Source: DTLC01 sp964555645 | GTDB lineage: Bacteria; Verrucomicrobiota; Verrucomicrobiia; Limisphaerales; DTLC01 | DNA length: 64,000 nt | Direction of reading: 5' to 3' | NCBI GenBank assembly: GCA_964555645.1 | Contig: CAZKTA010000001.1 | Coordinates: forward strand, 310,001-374,000 | Part shown: piece by piece, positions 8,715 through 17,307 of the stretch | How the letters are laid out: every line of letters starts with the position of its first letter | Position numbering within the stretch: the stretch's first letter is position 1 | The notes under the pieces: generated by a model | Told to the model about the DNA's origin: nothing | Databases searched by the model: none | Seen by the model: the letters and a program-made list of their open reading frames with translations, nothing else | Position numbers and translations under genes: made by a program

Positions 8715-10028
8715 ATGAGCACACAAGACAAACAACACGTGGTTCAGCAGCAGACCCAGCATAGCGGCGAAATGCAGGTACGTTTTTTTGTAATTGGACG
8801 CGCAGGTGTTGCCATTGCTGAAGAACTGATTAGCCGCGGCTTCAACCCAAACAACTTTGTCGCAATCTATCGTGGCGATGCCTTACCTGCCAGTTCGCCC
8901 GTTTTGCAAAAGGTCGTCTTGCCGGTTGCACCACCCCCAAACACGTTGGGGTGGGAATCTCCGGAAGTACAGGACCGGGTCAAAGCGCAACTCGGTGGGA
9001 GTAACTTTGTGTTTGTTGTCGCGGCGCTTGGTGGATTGACAGGACGCGAGGTTGCGCCTGTGGTTGCGAAGCTTGCAAAAGACATGGGTCATATTGTGTT
9101 TGGATTTGTCACGTTACCGTTCGATTGCGAGGGTAGCTTACGTCAGAGTAGAGCGTGTGCGGCGCTGCAATTGTTGAAAAACTGTGCAGATGGTGTGCTT
9201 TGTTTACACAATCAAAAGCTTTGGAAATTGATCCCCGAAAACATGCCGTTGCCAAGTACATTCAAAATCTCAGGTGCATTATTGGCCGACGCAATCCACG
9301 GGTTTTGGCGGATGCTTGTGTGCAAGGGACTGATTGACGTTCACTTGAGCGAGTTGTGTATGGTGATTGGCGGACCGGACAACCATACTGCGTTTGGCGT
9401 TGCGGATGTATCGGGACAGAACCGCGCTCGTAAAGCAGTCGAAAAACTTTTGGCAAACCCGACGCTGGATTCTGGGCAGGCGCTGCGTCAGGCCGAAGCT
9501 GTTGTTGTGGGGGTATTTGGCGGAGCGGACCTTGCGATGGCTGAGGTTAATTCAGTTGTTGAGCAAATCGGGCGGCATTGCCCGAACGTTCCTGTCATAA
9601 CCGGCGCAGCTATTGACGAGTCGCTGGGTTCAAGGTTGGTGCTGGTGTTGTTTGCCGGACGGAGCCTCGGCAGGCCTGCGTGCGCAATGGCAACGCAAAC
9701 GGCCGGTTCAACTTCAGCTTCAAATCTGGCGGTCACATCGCAAACGGCGGACCTTGAATTGTATTTGATTCAGTCAAGTACAAGCCAACGACCGCATTCA
9801 CGTGCCATACCGCCGCCGCCGGAACTGACGCAGGAAAAAATGCAGGAGTTACTTTCCAAGCAAAGCCTCAAAGGCCCAGCTGCAAAAATCCCGGTCAAAT
9901 TGCGTCAGGGCCAGTTAAAGCTCGAGATAATCTCTAAAGGCAGGTTCGACAAAAGCGAACCAACGATTTACAAGGGCGAAGACCTGGATCTGCCAACGTA
10001 CTTACGGCGCGGTGTGCGGCTGAATTGA
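8715..10028 (+). CDS. ftsZ: Highly divergent FtsZ-like protein
   Basis: This takes the ftsZ position after ftsA and encodes 437 residues (ATG at 8715; a TTG nine bases earlier is possible). The FtsZ frame is recognisable: FGFVTLPFDCEG (129-140), GLIDVHLSEL (205-214, the T7 loop), the C-terminal subdomain with VPVITGAAIDESLGSRLVLVLFAG, and the ending GEDLDLPTYLRRG (421-433), a clear FtsZ C-terminal peptide. The GTP site is degenerate. The glycine-rich T1 loop reads VIGRAG, the tubulin signature GGGTGTG reads GGLTGRE (106-112), and T7 residues matching E. coli Asn207, Asp209 and Asp212 are Asp208, His210 and Glu213. GTP binding and hydrolysis are therefore doubtful by inference. Divergent FtsZ is known in Verrucomicrobiota. 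FtsA/ZipA-type docking through the C-terminal peptide should be retained. Confidence 0.87.
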   Translation: MSTQDKQHVVQQQTQHSGEMQVRFFVIGRAGVAIAEELISRGFNPNNFVAIYRGDALPASSPVLQKVVLPVAPPPNTLGWESPEVQDRVKAQLGGSNFVFVVAALGGLTGREVAPVVAKLAKDMGHIVFGFVTLPFDCEGSLRQSRACAALQLLKNCADGVLCLHNQKLWKLIPENMPLPSTFKISGALLADAIHGFWRMLVCKGLIDVHLSELCMVIGGPDNHTAFGVADVSGQNRARKAVEKLLANPTLDSGQALRQAEAVVVGVFGGADLAMAEVNSVVEQIGRHCPNVPVITGAAIDESLGSRLVLVLFAGRSLGRPACAMATQTAGSTSASNLAVTSQTADLELYLIQSSTSQRPHSRAIPPPPELTQEKMQELLSKQSLKGPAAKIPVKLRQGQLKLEIISKGRFDKSEPTIYKGEDLDLPTYLRRGVRLN

Positions 10029-10565
10029 GGCTGAAAGAGAGCTTCCATTTGAATTTTTAACCGGTTTTACATTCTACTCTACGTGTTTTTCATCTTTTTT
10101 GTCTACAGGTGGCAAGCCTTGTGGGCTTTCGGCGTTTGACAATTTGACTTGCAGTGCCAAGGGTGGTCGGATTCATTAACCACTCGCTGATTTACTCTAT
10201 GGTCGAGTGGCTGAAGCTGCGCGTTGGGATAAAGTCGGGATAAATGTAGGGTGTCCGATATTTTTGCGTGGTTTTGAATGTTTGTGGCATGGCAGGTTTG
10301 TTCATGAGATGCCCAGGCAACCATGGGTCGTTTGCTGTTGATGTTCGGTTTGAGATTGCCCCGCGCTGCATCGCGCGGCGCTCGGAAAGCGCTTCCACAA
10401 AACTGCGAGTTCGTGCGAGTTGGCTTCGAAACTGGCCTAAGTGCGCCGGGGAGTGCAGGCAAAACTTTCAGGTTTGACCGAATGAACACCTATTCTGGTT
10501 GATTTCTGTCGGGCAAGTCTACATTCTTGCGCAAAAAACAGACTCGCAAAAAACTAAACCCGTTT
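10029..10565. other. Intergenic stretch after ftsZ-like gene
   Basis: No convincing gene. Short open frames on both strands lack family motifs and sensible starts. A small hairpin (arms 10114-10118 and 10124-10128) is not followed by a T-run. The promoter of the next gene presumably lies in the last part, but I cannot fix it. Confidence 0.5.
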
Positions 10566-11597
10566 ATGGCAAGAACATTGTTTCATCCGAGTGTCGAGGG
10601 CGCACAACATGGTGCAAAATCTCTCGAACAATTCCTTGACTTTGCTAAAAAAGCCGGTGCAACCGGTGCACAGCCGTCGAACTACCTGCTTCAGGACGGC
10701 AAAAGGTTTAAATCTGCGCGCCAGATCAAGGATGTTTTCGAAGCCCGGGGCATGAAATTGGACGGCATTTCCTGTCACTGTCCGTTTTGGGTACACACAA
10801 CCGCCTGGACAGGCAGCCCGACAATCAGACCGTTCATACCGGCTGATGTTGCCAAAAAATCGCCAACTCAAATCGAGCAGTGGACCGAACAGTACCTGCT
10901 GAAACTAATGGACCTGGCGGCTGAGCTGGGTGTGCGTGTGCTACCAATGTTTTGGGGGGTTGCATTTGGTTGGGAACTTGCAACGGGTTATCCGTGGGGC
11001 TTTTGGAAGGGCGGAGATTATGACCTGATCGAAAAGGGCAAGGAACGATTTGTCAAAAAGACGGCCCGGCTGCGTGAGCATGCACGGAAACTTGGGCTGT
11101 ATTTGTGTCATGAGATTCACCCCGGCACCGCCGCGATGTGTGCTGATGATTTTAACCTGCTGGTCAAGATTTGTGACGGTGACAAATGCATGGCGGTTAA
11201 TGCTGACCCATCGCACTGTTGGGAAGGCGAAGATTGGGAAACACGCTTCCGCAAGGTTGGCGACCGCGTTTATGCCTGTCACGTTAAAAACCATGTTGTT
11301 CGCCCCGGTTATGCGCTTCGGTGCATGACGCCGAATTGGCCGGACCGCGCCATGCAGTTCGTTGATCTGCCGAGTGGCGACCTTAACATGACACGGTATG
11401 TTGAAATGTTGATAAACATTGGTTATCCACAACGGTACTGTCAGCTTACAGGTAGTGACACTGCACCGCTTGTGGTTGAGGCTGAAAGTGCATATCGCGA
11501 CCTTGACGCCACCAGCGCGAATGGGATCGCGTACGTCCGCGATCATTTGTGTTTTCCGGTTGCAGAAGCTTCATTCGAGGAGGGCATGGGCGCATAA
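10566..11597 (+). CDS. Sugar phosphate isomerase/epimerase-like TIM-barrel protein
   Basis: A 343-residue protein of the xylose-isomerase-like TIM-barrel superfamily, which includes sugar isomerases, epimerases and endonuclease IV. I chose the ATG at 10566 over an in-frame TTG at 10527. Features include FDLAKKAGATG-like opening (FLDFAKKAGATGAQP), a GVRVLPMFWG strand, YLCHEIHPGTAAM with the conserved Glu-x-His, VNADPSHCWEGEDW with an Asp-x-Ser-His metal motif, VYACHVKNH with a His-x-Lys, and GDLNMTRYVEMLINIGYP near the end. These supply the usual Glu/Asp/His metal ligands. No Tat or lipoprotein signal is seen, so it is probably cytosolic. Substrate is unknown; such proteins are abundant in carbohydrate-degrading Verrucomicrobiota. 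No operon partner is evident. Confidence 0.85.
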   Translation: MARTLFHPSVEGAQHGAKSLEQFLDFAKKAGATGAQPSNYLLQDGKRFKSARQIKDVFEARGMKLDGISCHCPFWVHTTAWTGSPTIRPFIPADVAKKSPTQIEQWTEQYLLKLMDLAAELGVRVLPMFWGVAFGWELATGYPWGFWKGGDYDLIEKGKERFVKKTARLREHARKLGLYLCHEIHPGTAAMCADDFNLLVKICDGDKCMAVNADPSHCWEGEDWETRFRKVGDRVYACHVKNHVVRPGYALRCMTPNWPDRAMQFVDLPSGDLNMTRYVEMLINIGYPQRYCQLTGSDTAPLVVEAESAYRDLDATSANGIAYVRDHLCFPVAEASFEEGMGA

Positions 11598-11837
11598 GTA
11601 TATGGGCTTTATGAGTCTGCCTGCGCGGGCGGCAGCCGAGAATTTGTGGCTACAAAAGCCGTTATTTGAAAGCCGAGCTTGATTTGCGTCTGATTAATGC
11701 GCGCGTTTTTTGGCACAAAAAATTCTTGTGGAAAGTTCCGATTTGCCTGATATATTTCGGCGCTTGCAACGAGCTGGGCAGATTGAACCTGCGCAGCTCT
11801 GAGTTGTCTGGAGCAATGACAAAAACAACTTGATGCC

Positions 11838-12422
11838 GTGACGAAAAAGAAGACAACAGTAAAAAAGGACCCTGTGCAGGTCGCACCGGCCAGCAAGGCA
11901 ACTGCTGCTGCGATCTTAGGTAGGCCCGTTGACCAACGCGCTGTTAAGGACGTGCCGCCAACTATAAACCCGAAATGGGCTAAGTACTACAAACACCTGC
12001 TCGAGCTGCGCGAACAATTGCTTAAGCAGATGGACGGCTTGGCCAAAGAATCAGCTCAGGAAATTCAAGCCTTTAGCGTTCACATGGCGGATTCGGGTAC
12101 GGACAATTTCGACCGCGATTTTGCCCTTAGCTTGCTTTCGTCAGATCAAGATGCACTTTACGAGATCGAAGCTGCCCTCAGTAGGATTGAAAAAGGTACC
12201 TACGGCATATGCGAACTGACAGGTAAGCCGATCCCAAAGGCGCGCTTGGACGCCATTCCGTGGGCTCGGTACACTGTTGAAGCGCAGGCGCAGCTCGAGC
12301 GCGAAGGCGCGCTGCGTCAGCGCAGGTTTGCGCAACTAGGCGCAATCGAGGCCTCTGGTGTGGTCGAGTCAGAGGCTGAATCAGAAGAAGAAGGCGAAGA
12401 AAAACCAAAGGAAACCGAGTAA
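11838..12422 (+). CDS. DksA/TraR-family protein lacking most zinc-finger cysteines
   Basis: DksA-type proteins bind the RNA polymerase secondary channel and modulate transcription. This 194-residue product starts at a GTG. After a basic Ala-rich N-terminus it has a coiled-coil region (about 48-110) with an acidic tip around ADSGTDNFDRDFALSLL, then the zinc-finger region YGICELTGKPIPKARLDAIP followed by WARYTVEAQAQLE, and an acidic Glu-rich tail. In the canonical four-cysteine finger the pattern is CxxC...CxxC; here only the first Cys remains and the others are Thr, Thr and Ala, so zinc binding is not expected. The next gene, rpmG, starts three bases after the stop, and rpsR follows, so the protein is probably made with ribosomal proteins. 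Confidence 0.88.
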   Translation: MTKKKTTVKKDPVQVAPASKATAAAILGRPVDQRAVKDVPPTINPKWAKYYKHLLELREQLLKQMDGLAKESAQEIQAFSVHMADSGTDNFDRDFALSLLSSDQDALYEIEAALSRIEKGTYGICELTGKPIPKARLDAIPWARYTVEAQAQLEREGALRQRRFAQLGAIEASGVVESEAESEEEGEEKPKETE

Positions 12423-12425
12423 CAA

Positions 12426-12593
12426 ATGCCCCGCGAAATTATCATACTCGAATGCACCGAGGCGCGGAAAGAAGGCAAACCGCCTTCACGCTACACAACC
12501 ACGCGCAACAAGAAAAAAGGCTCTGAAAAGCTCGAGATCAAAAAATACAACCCGTACCTGCGTCGCCACACCGTACACCGCGAAATCAAATAA
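12426..12593 (+). CDS. rpmG: 50S ribosomal protein L33 (zinc-free type)
   Basis: A 55-residue basic protein of the large ribosomal subunit. The family pattern is clear: IIILECTEA, SRYTTTRNKKKGSEKLEIKK, and YNPYLRRHTVHREIK at the end. Zinc-type L33 has two CxxC pairs; here only Cys10 is present and the other three positions are Ala, Asn and Tyr-region residues, so this is the cysteine-poor, zinc-independent form. It starts three bases after the DksA-like stop and ends five bases before rpsR, which shows a tight three-gene operon. Confidence 0.95.
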   Translation: MPREIIILECTEARKEGKPPSRYTTTRNKKKGSEKLEIKKYNPYLRRHTVHREIK

Positions 12594-12598
12594 GCCTT

Positions 12599-12856
12599 AT
12601 GCCACGTAAGACACATCTAGAAAGACCCAGCGCACCCATCCGCACCGGGCGTGTCGAAATGCGTCCGCAGCGGCCTAAACCAAAAATTGATTTTACAGTC
12701 GAGGCGCTCGATTTCAAAAATGTGAATCTGCTGCGGCAGTTTGTGACCGAACAAGGCCGGATTTTACCCAGGAAATACACGGGACTGCCGGCGCATTATC
12801 AGCGCAAACTAGCGCGGGCAATAAAGCGTGCTCGCCAGATGTTGCTGATGAGATAA
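12599..12856 (+). CDS. rpsR: 30S ribosomal protein S18
   Basis: An 85-residue small-subunit protein that packs near S6 and S11 on the platform. Family features are KIDFTVEALDFKNVNLLRQF, then VTEQGRILPRKYTGLPA and HYQRKLARAIKRARQMLL. The first 30 residues are basic and Pro-rich and slightly longer than usual. No cysteine is present, so it is the zinc-free form. It is the third gene of the DksA-like/L33/S18 operon. In many bacteria rpsR sits with rpsF and rplI; neither is here. Confidence 0.96.
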   Translation: MPRKTHLERPSAPIRTGRVEMRPQRPKPKIDFTVEALDFKNVNLLRQFVTEQGRILPRKYTGLPAHYQRKLARAIKRARQMLLMR

Positions 12857-12885
12857 TACGTTGGCCCACATTTTTAGGTCTGGCT

Positions 12886-12911
12886 CACAACCGGCGGTCA
12901 AGCTGGTTGTG
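12886..12911 (+). terminator. Possible hairpin after rpsR
   Basis: A perfect 7-bp stem (12886-12892 with 12905-12911) lies 30 bases after the S18 stop. It has no T-run on either strand, so it is at best a weak terminator between the S18 operon and the convergent tRNA gene. Confidence 0.25.
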
Positions 12912-12971
12912 GTTGAGGCAGGTTTTCCGAGCAATGATGTCTTAAAGCGTTATGACGTGTTTTATCTGATT

Positions 12972-13047
12972 TGGTGGAGCCGAGGGGATTCGAACCCCTG
13001 ACCCCCACAATGCCATTGTGGTGCTCTACCAACTGAGCTACGACCCC
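12972..13047 (-). tRNA. tRNA-Ala (anticodon GGC)
   Basis: Read on the minus strand, the sequence folds into a full cloverleaf. The acceptor stem GGGGTCG pairs with CGGCTCC (two wobbles), the D arm is GCTC/GAGC, the anticodon stem CCACA/TGTGG holds the loop ATGGCAT with anticodon GGC, and the T arm AGGGG/CCCCT holds TTCGAAT. The 3' CCA is encoded (12972-12974). GGC reads the GCC alanine codon. It is convergent with the rpsR operon and has its own promoter-like sequence. Confidence 0.97.
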
Positions 13048-13062
13048 AACCGAACCGAATCG

Positions 13063-13090
13063 AATCTAATGTGCCCGCTCAAAAAGTCAA
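13063..13090 (-). promoter_or_regulatory. Probable sigma-70-type promoter for tRNA-Ala
   Basis: On the minus strand a TTGACT box (13085-13090) is separated by 16 bases from TAGATT (13063-13068), which ends 15 bases before the tRNA 5' end. The spacing and the near-consensus -35 box fit a housekeeping promoter with a very short leader. Confidence 0.55.
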
Positions 13091-13585
13091 TCTACACTTT
13101 CAGTCGGCCGGGTGGTCTTTCAGGCAGTGAACTTTTCACCACTACAACCAGCGCCACGTTGCGGGCGAGTTGTGTTTCAATTCCACTTTGAGATCGTACC
13201 AAGGCACCTTGTCCTGCTCCTATGGGATTGCTGGCTAGTGAACGGGCCGACCCGCACCGCTACACAACGGCACAATTGCATGCGTAAATTTAAATTACGA
13301 TGAGCTGTAATGACAATTTCCGGGTAACAAAGCCTCGCTAAACAGGTTGTTGAGAATGCCTGTTTTTAAAAGTTGACCACCGAAAAATCTCCGTTTTCCG
13401 CGAATTTTGTCGCTCGGGAATATTATTCAACTGCTTGCTGCCAGGTCTCATACGAAACTTGGAAACTGGCTGAAACACTTGTCGTTTCAGTCTGGCTTTG
13501 CCTTTAATTTAAGGCCGCAGCGCGGGTGTTGTGCGAAAGAGAGCTTGTAGAAGCATGCTCGAGGTCTATCCGTTTAAGATGCTGA
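13091..13585. other. Non-coding stretch between tRNA promoter and repeat-protein relic
   Basis: No supported gene. Short open frames have no family features. A perfect 7-bp stem with a 7-base loop (13470-13476 with 13484-13490) is present without a T-run. The region could contain further decayed coding sequence from the relic that follows, but I cannot read it. Confidence 0.4.
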
Positions 13586-14570
13586 ATTGCGGGTACATGG
13601 ATTGACATTGAAAAGACTGCCGAAGGTTTGCGCGGACGCTTTCGCATGAGCAAGATCGCCGGGCCGATAAAGCACGGCAGTTGTACCCTACGGCTGGGCG
13701 GGTTGGTGGAAAACACCTATACGGGCCTGACTCGCGTCAATGCCGGGCTGGTGGAGTTGGCCAAGAGCGGCCTGATTCTAGCCCGAGCCATTCCCGGCCA
13801 GCTTATCGTCGAACCCGGAGCTACCGTCCGGCTCCATGGACCTGAACGGTTATAGCGATGCTGTGAAAGGGTTACTCTGTACGCTGGCTGGGTCGAGACC
13901 CAGGACGGCGTCTTGTTCTTGGGCGGCGATCTGCGCGGCGACAGCACGGTTACCAACATCGCCATCATCGAAGGGCGGGTGAATCTTGGCATCGAGTTAA
14001 CCTGCGATCTCGAATGGCCATGGCTGCGCCTTATCGAAGTGGCCGGCAGTAATTCCGTGTTGCGTCTGGGCGCCGACCTTGTAGGTGGGTGCGGCGGGTT
14101 ACGCAAGACCGGCTCGGGCGAGCTGAGCTTGTCCGGGAGAAACCGTTACCTTGGACTCACGCTCATTAGCGAAGGGGTGCTGAGCATCACCCATGGGCAG
14201 GCTCTGGGCGACCCGTGGCAAGGCACGGTCGTGGAGCCGGGGGCCAGTCTGACCCTGGCCGGGGTTGGGGTTACGGTAACCAACGAAGCGTTGGCACTTT
14301 TTGGGGAACAGAACCGGCTCTTTCAAGCTCGGATAGCACGAGTGGCAGGTGTCCAAGCGCGCACGCTAAATAGGCCCAGGTTAAGTAAACCCTTGGACGC
14401 CTTAGTACACCCCCCAACAGCCCACCGAAGGTTTGTGAACGTGGCGCTGTGGTTATCCGGTCAGTTGTTTGTGGCAGCGCGGACAGAGCAGAACTGGAAA
14501 AAGTTTCAGCGGGTCGCCGAAACGCTCGCATGCGCTGTGCCGGTGGTGTGTGCCGCGGCGCAGTTGTGAA
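13586..14570 (+). pseudogene. Decayed autotransporter-associated beta-strand repeat protein fragment
   Basis: The reading frame from 13586 contains repeat-like segments: IKHGSCTLRLGG, NTYTGLTRVNAGLVELAKSG, later GGLRKTGSGELSLSGRNRY, LGLTLISEGVLSITHGQALG and VEPGASLTLAG. These match the short repeat (K-T-G-x-G-x-L-x-L-S-G-x-N-x-Y-x-G-x-T) found in passenger regions of large autotransporter-type adhesins, common in Verrucomicrobiota. The frame is broken: it hits a stop at 13853-13855, while the +1 frame at the same place reads MDLNGYSDAVKGLL, another repeat-family phrase, and the original frame resumes the pattern from about 13890. Two compensating frameshifts explain this. No signal peptide, start or C-terminal barrel remains. 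The last 250 bases, up to a stop near 14569, have no match. Confidence 0.7.
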
Positions 14571-14652
14571 ACAGTCGGGTTAGGGTGCAGAGCAGACACG
14601 GAAAAAAATTCTTGGCAACGGGCGCGATTACTGGCATGAGTAAACCGCAAAA

Positions 14653-17142
14653 ATGCGTATGCAAACAAAAAGAGTTGTTTTTTTGGTGCTGTTGGTATTT
14701 GCGCTCATATCGGGCGCAGCAACCGGTTACGGTAGCGAAGCTGATATTGTAATACCGGACCTGAAAGCCGCCAGGTTCGGCAACGTAAGCGGTCTGACGC
14801 TGCTGTACATAGGGCTTGGTGTGTGTGCCTTGGGCGCGGTTTTTGGCTTGGTGCAGTATGCACAAACCAAAGGCCTGCCTGTACACCAGCGCATGCGCGA
14901 AGTGTCGCAGACGATCTGGGAAACATGCAAAACGTACCTGCAACAACAGGGTAAATTCCTCGCGATCTTATGGACGTTGGTTGCAATCTGCATGATTTAC
15001 TACTTTTTGGTGCTGCAGCATGAGACCGTTCCAAGAATGTTGCTGATCTTGGTGTGCTCGATCCTTGGCATTCTTGGCTCATACGGTGTTGCCTGGTTCG
15101 GCATCCGGATAAACACAGTTGCAAACTCGCGTGGTGCATTTTCGTCGTTGCGCGGCAGATTGCTCGACACGCTTATTATTTCGCTTCGGTCAGGCATGAG
15201 CGTCGGGTTGTTGTTGGTGAGCGTTGAGCTGTTCTTCATGATATGCATATTGGCATTTTTCAAGGACCTGGCCGGGCCGTGCTTTATTGGGTTTGCAATT
15301 GGTGAATCACTTGGCGCAAGCGCGCTGCGTGTTGCAGGCGGTATTTTCACCAAGATAGCCGATATCGGGTCTGACTTGATGAAGATCATTTTCAAGTTGC
15401 CTGAGGACGACCCGAAAAATCCAGGTGTGATTGCCGATTGCACCGGTGACAACGCCGGCGACTCGGTCGGGCCGACTGCAGACGGCTTCGAGACATACGG
15501 TGTAACAGGCGTTGCACTGATTGCATTTCTTGCGCTAGCACTGACTGCACCGGAGCTGCAAACCGCATGCGCACAACTATTGGTTTGGTTATTTGTGATG
15601 CGTATTTTGATGATTCTGACCTCGCTGGTATCGTACTTTGCTAACCAGAAGCTTAGTGATGCGCTATACGGCAAAAGAAAGGATTTCAATCCTGAGGCGC
15701 CGCTGACAAACCTGGTGTGGATCACCTCGGGTATCTCGATAATAGTGACCTTTGTGGCGAGTTACCTGATGCTGGGCGGCATGAGTGATTATCCGGGGTT
15801 GTGGTGGGCGCTGGCGGCCATCATCAGTTGCGGCACGATTGCAGGTGCGCTCATACCCGAGTTTACCAAAATCTTCACCAGCACGCACTCTAAGCACGTG
15901 CAGGAGATCACAAACTGCTCACGCCACGGGGGTGCATCGTTGAACATTTTGTCCGGGTTTGTTGCCGGCAATTTCTCCGGGTTCTGGAAAGGGATGGTGA
16001 TCTTGCTGCTGATGTTCATCAGCTACAAAGTGGCGACGTTCGATGGCTCGCCAGTGACAAAGTTGCTTGGGATATACGATTTTGCGCCGCCGATTTTTGC
16101 GTTTGGGTTGGTTGCATTTGGTTTTCTTAGCATGGGGCCGGTTACAATTGCGGTGGACAGCTTCGGTCCAGTCAGCGATAACGCGCAGTCAATCTATGAG
16201 CTAAGCCAGATCGAACAGCAAAAAGACCTCAAGCAAGACATACAGCAAAACTTCGGGTTTGAGCCTGACCTTGAAAATGCAAAGTTGTTGCTCGAAAAAG
16301 CTGACGGGGCGGGTAACACCTTCAAAGCGACGGCCAAGCCGGTGCTCATAGGCACTGCAGTAGTGGGCGCAACCACGATGGTTTTCAGCATCATCATGTT
16401 GCTTGAGGGTAAGTTCGGCAAAGCGGTTGAGCACCTGAGCCTTGTGCAGCCGGAGGTGATCATGGGCCTTTTGATCGGTGGTGCTGTTATTTATTGGTTT
16501 ACAGGTGCGTCAACCCAGGCCGTTGTAACAGGCGCATACCGTGCTGTGGTTTACATCAAGAACCATATCAAGCTCGACGCTGCGCGCGCGTCGGTTAAAG
16601 ACAGCAAAGAAGTAGTGCGGATCTGCACCATCTACGCGCAACGCGGCATGATCAACATTTTCTTTGTCGTATTCAGCATGGCATTGGCACTTGCGTTCTT
16701 TGACCCGTATTTCTTTGTGGGGTACCTGATTGGCATAGCGTTCTTCGGCCTATTCCAAGCAGTGTTTATGGCCAATGCAGGTGGCGCGTGGGACAATGCA
16801 AAAAAGATTGTTGAAGTTGACATGCGCGAAAAAGGCACTGCACTGCACGCGGCAACTGTTGTTGGGGACACGGTGGGCGATCCGTTCAAAGACACGTCTT
16901 CGGTTTCAATGAACCCAATCATCAAGTTCACCACGTTGTTTGGCCTGCTTGCAGTAGAGATTGCGGTCAAGATGATCGAAAACGAACGCGCTGGCATCAG
17001 TAGTCCGCTGATGCGAGTCATAATTGGTGCTGTGCTGTTTGTGGTAGCGCTTGTGTTTGTATGGCGGTCGTTCTACGCAATGCGGATACCTGAAGAGTCT
17101 GCTGAAGCGTCGGAGGCTGCTGAGCAAACGTCAAAAGCGTAA
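14653..17142 (+). CDS. hppA: Membrane-bound proton- or sodium-translocating pyrophosphatase
   Basis: This 829-residue integral membrane enzyme hydrolyses pyrophosphate and pumps H+ or Na+. It has about 16 hydrophobic segments, the first of which may be a cleaved signal. Active-site acidic motifs are visible: DIGSDLMKIIFKLPEDDPKN, CTGDNAGDSVGPTADGFETYG, PVSDNAQSIYE, and GGAWDNAKKIVEVDMREKG with VVGDTVGDPFKDTSSVSMNP. At the site that separates subfamilies the sequence reads GNTFKATAK. Lysine at the fifth position is the mark of potassium-independent pumps, but the following residues match neither class exactly. It is longer than most (660-780). It stands alone, upstream of a strong terminator. 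In the cell it would recycle pyrophosphate from biosynthesis into an ion gradient. Confidence 0.95.
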   Translation: MRMQTKRVVFLVLLVFALISGAATGYGSEADIVIPDLKAARFGNVSGLTLLYIGLGVCALGAVFGLVQYAQTKGLPVHQRMREVSQTIWETCKTYLQQQGKFLAILWTLVAICMIYYFLVLQHETVPRMLLILVCSILGILGSYGVAWFGIRINTVANSRGAFSSLRGRLLDTLIISLRSGMSVGLLLVSVELFFMICILAFFKDLAGPCFIGFAIGESLGASALRVAGGIFTKIADIGSDLMKIIFKLPEDDPKNPGVIADCTGDNAGDSVGPTADGFETYGVTGVALIAFLALALTAPELQTACAQLLVWLFVMRILMILTSLVSYFANQKLSDALYGKRKDFNPEAPLTNLVWITSGISIIVTFVASYLMLGGMSDYPGLWWALAAIISCGTIAGALIPEFTKIFTSTHSKHVQEITNCSRHGGASLNILSGFVAGNFSGFWKGMVILLLMFISYKVATFDGSPVTKLLGIYDFAPPIFAFGLVAFGFLSMGPVTIAVDSFGPVSDNAQSIYELSQIEQQKDLKQDIQQNFGFEPDLENAKLLLEKADGAGNTFKATAKPVLIGTAVVGATTMVFSIIMLLEGKFGKAVEHLSLVQPEVIMGLLIGGAVIYWFTGASTQAVVTGAYRAVVYIKNHIKLDAARASVKDSKEVVRICTIYAQRGMINIFFVVFSMALALAFFDPYFFVGYLIGIAFFGLFQAVFMANAGGAWDNAKKIVEVDMREKGTALHAATVVGDTVGDPFKDTSSVSMNPIIKFTTLFGLLAVEIAVKMIENERAGISSPLMRVIIGAVLFVVALVFVWRSFYAMRIPEESAEASEAAEQTSKA

Positions 17143-17160
17143 TTGTTTGGTTGATTTGGA

Positions 17161-17206
17161 GCCGGGCGGTCAGCCAACCGATGCTTGCCCGCCCGGTTTA
17201 TTTTTC
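17161..17206 (+). terminator. Rho-independent terminator of hppA
   Basis: A GC-rich perfect 8-bp stem (17162-17169 with 17189-17196, CCGGGCGG/CCGCCCGG) is followed by a T-rich run (17197-17205). It lies about 20 bases after the hppA stop. The T-run is only on the plus strand, so it serves hppA and not the convergent maturase gene. Confidence 0.85.
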
Positions 17207-17307
17207 TTCCCTGCCCACAAAAGGCATCGTGCCGAGCTGACGCGACTGCAGATAATCTGCAAACAAAAAAGTCTCTAGTTCGCAGTTTGTGTTGTCACCA
17301 GCCGGGT

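Noticed and set aside
10114..10128. Small hairpin after the ftsZ-like gene
   Set aside because: Five-bp stem without a T-run; too weak to call a terminator.
13112..13303. 63-codon open frame beside the tRNA
   Set aside because: No protein-like features; composition like non-coding DNA.
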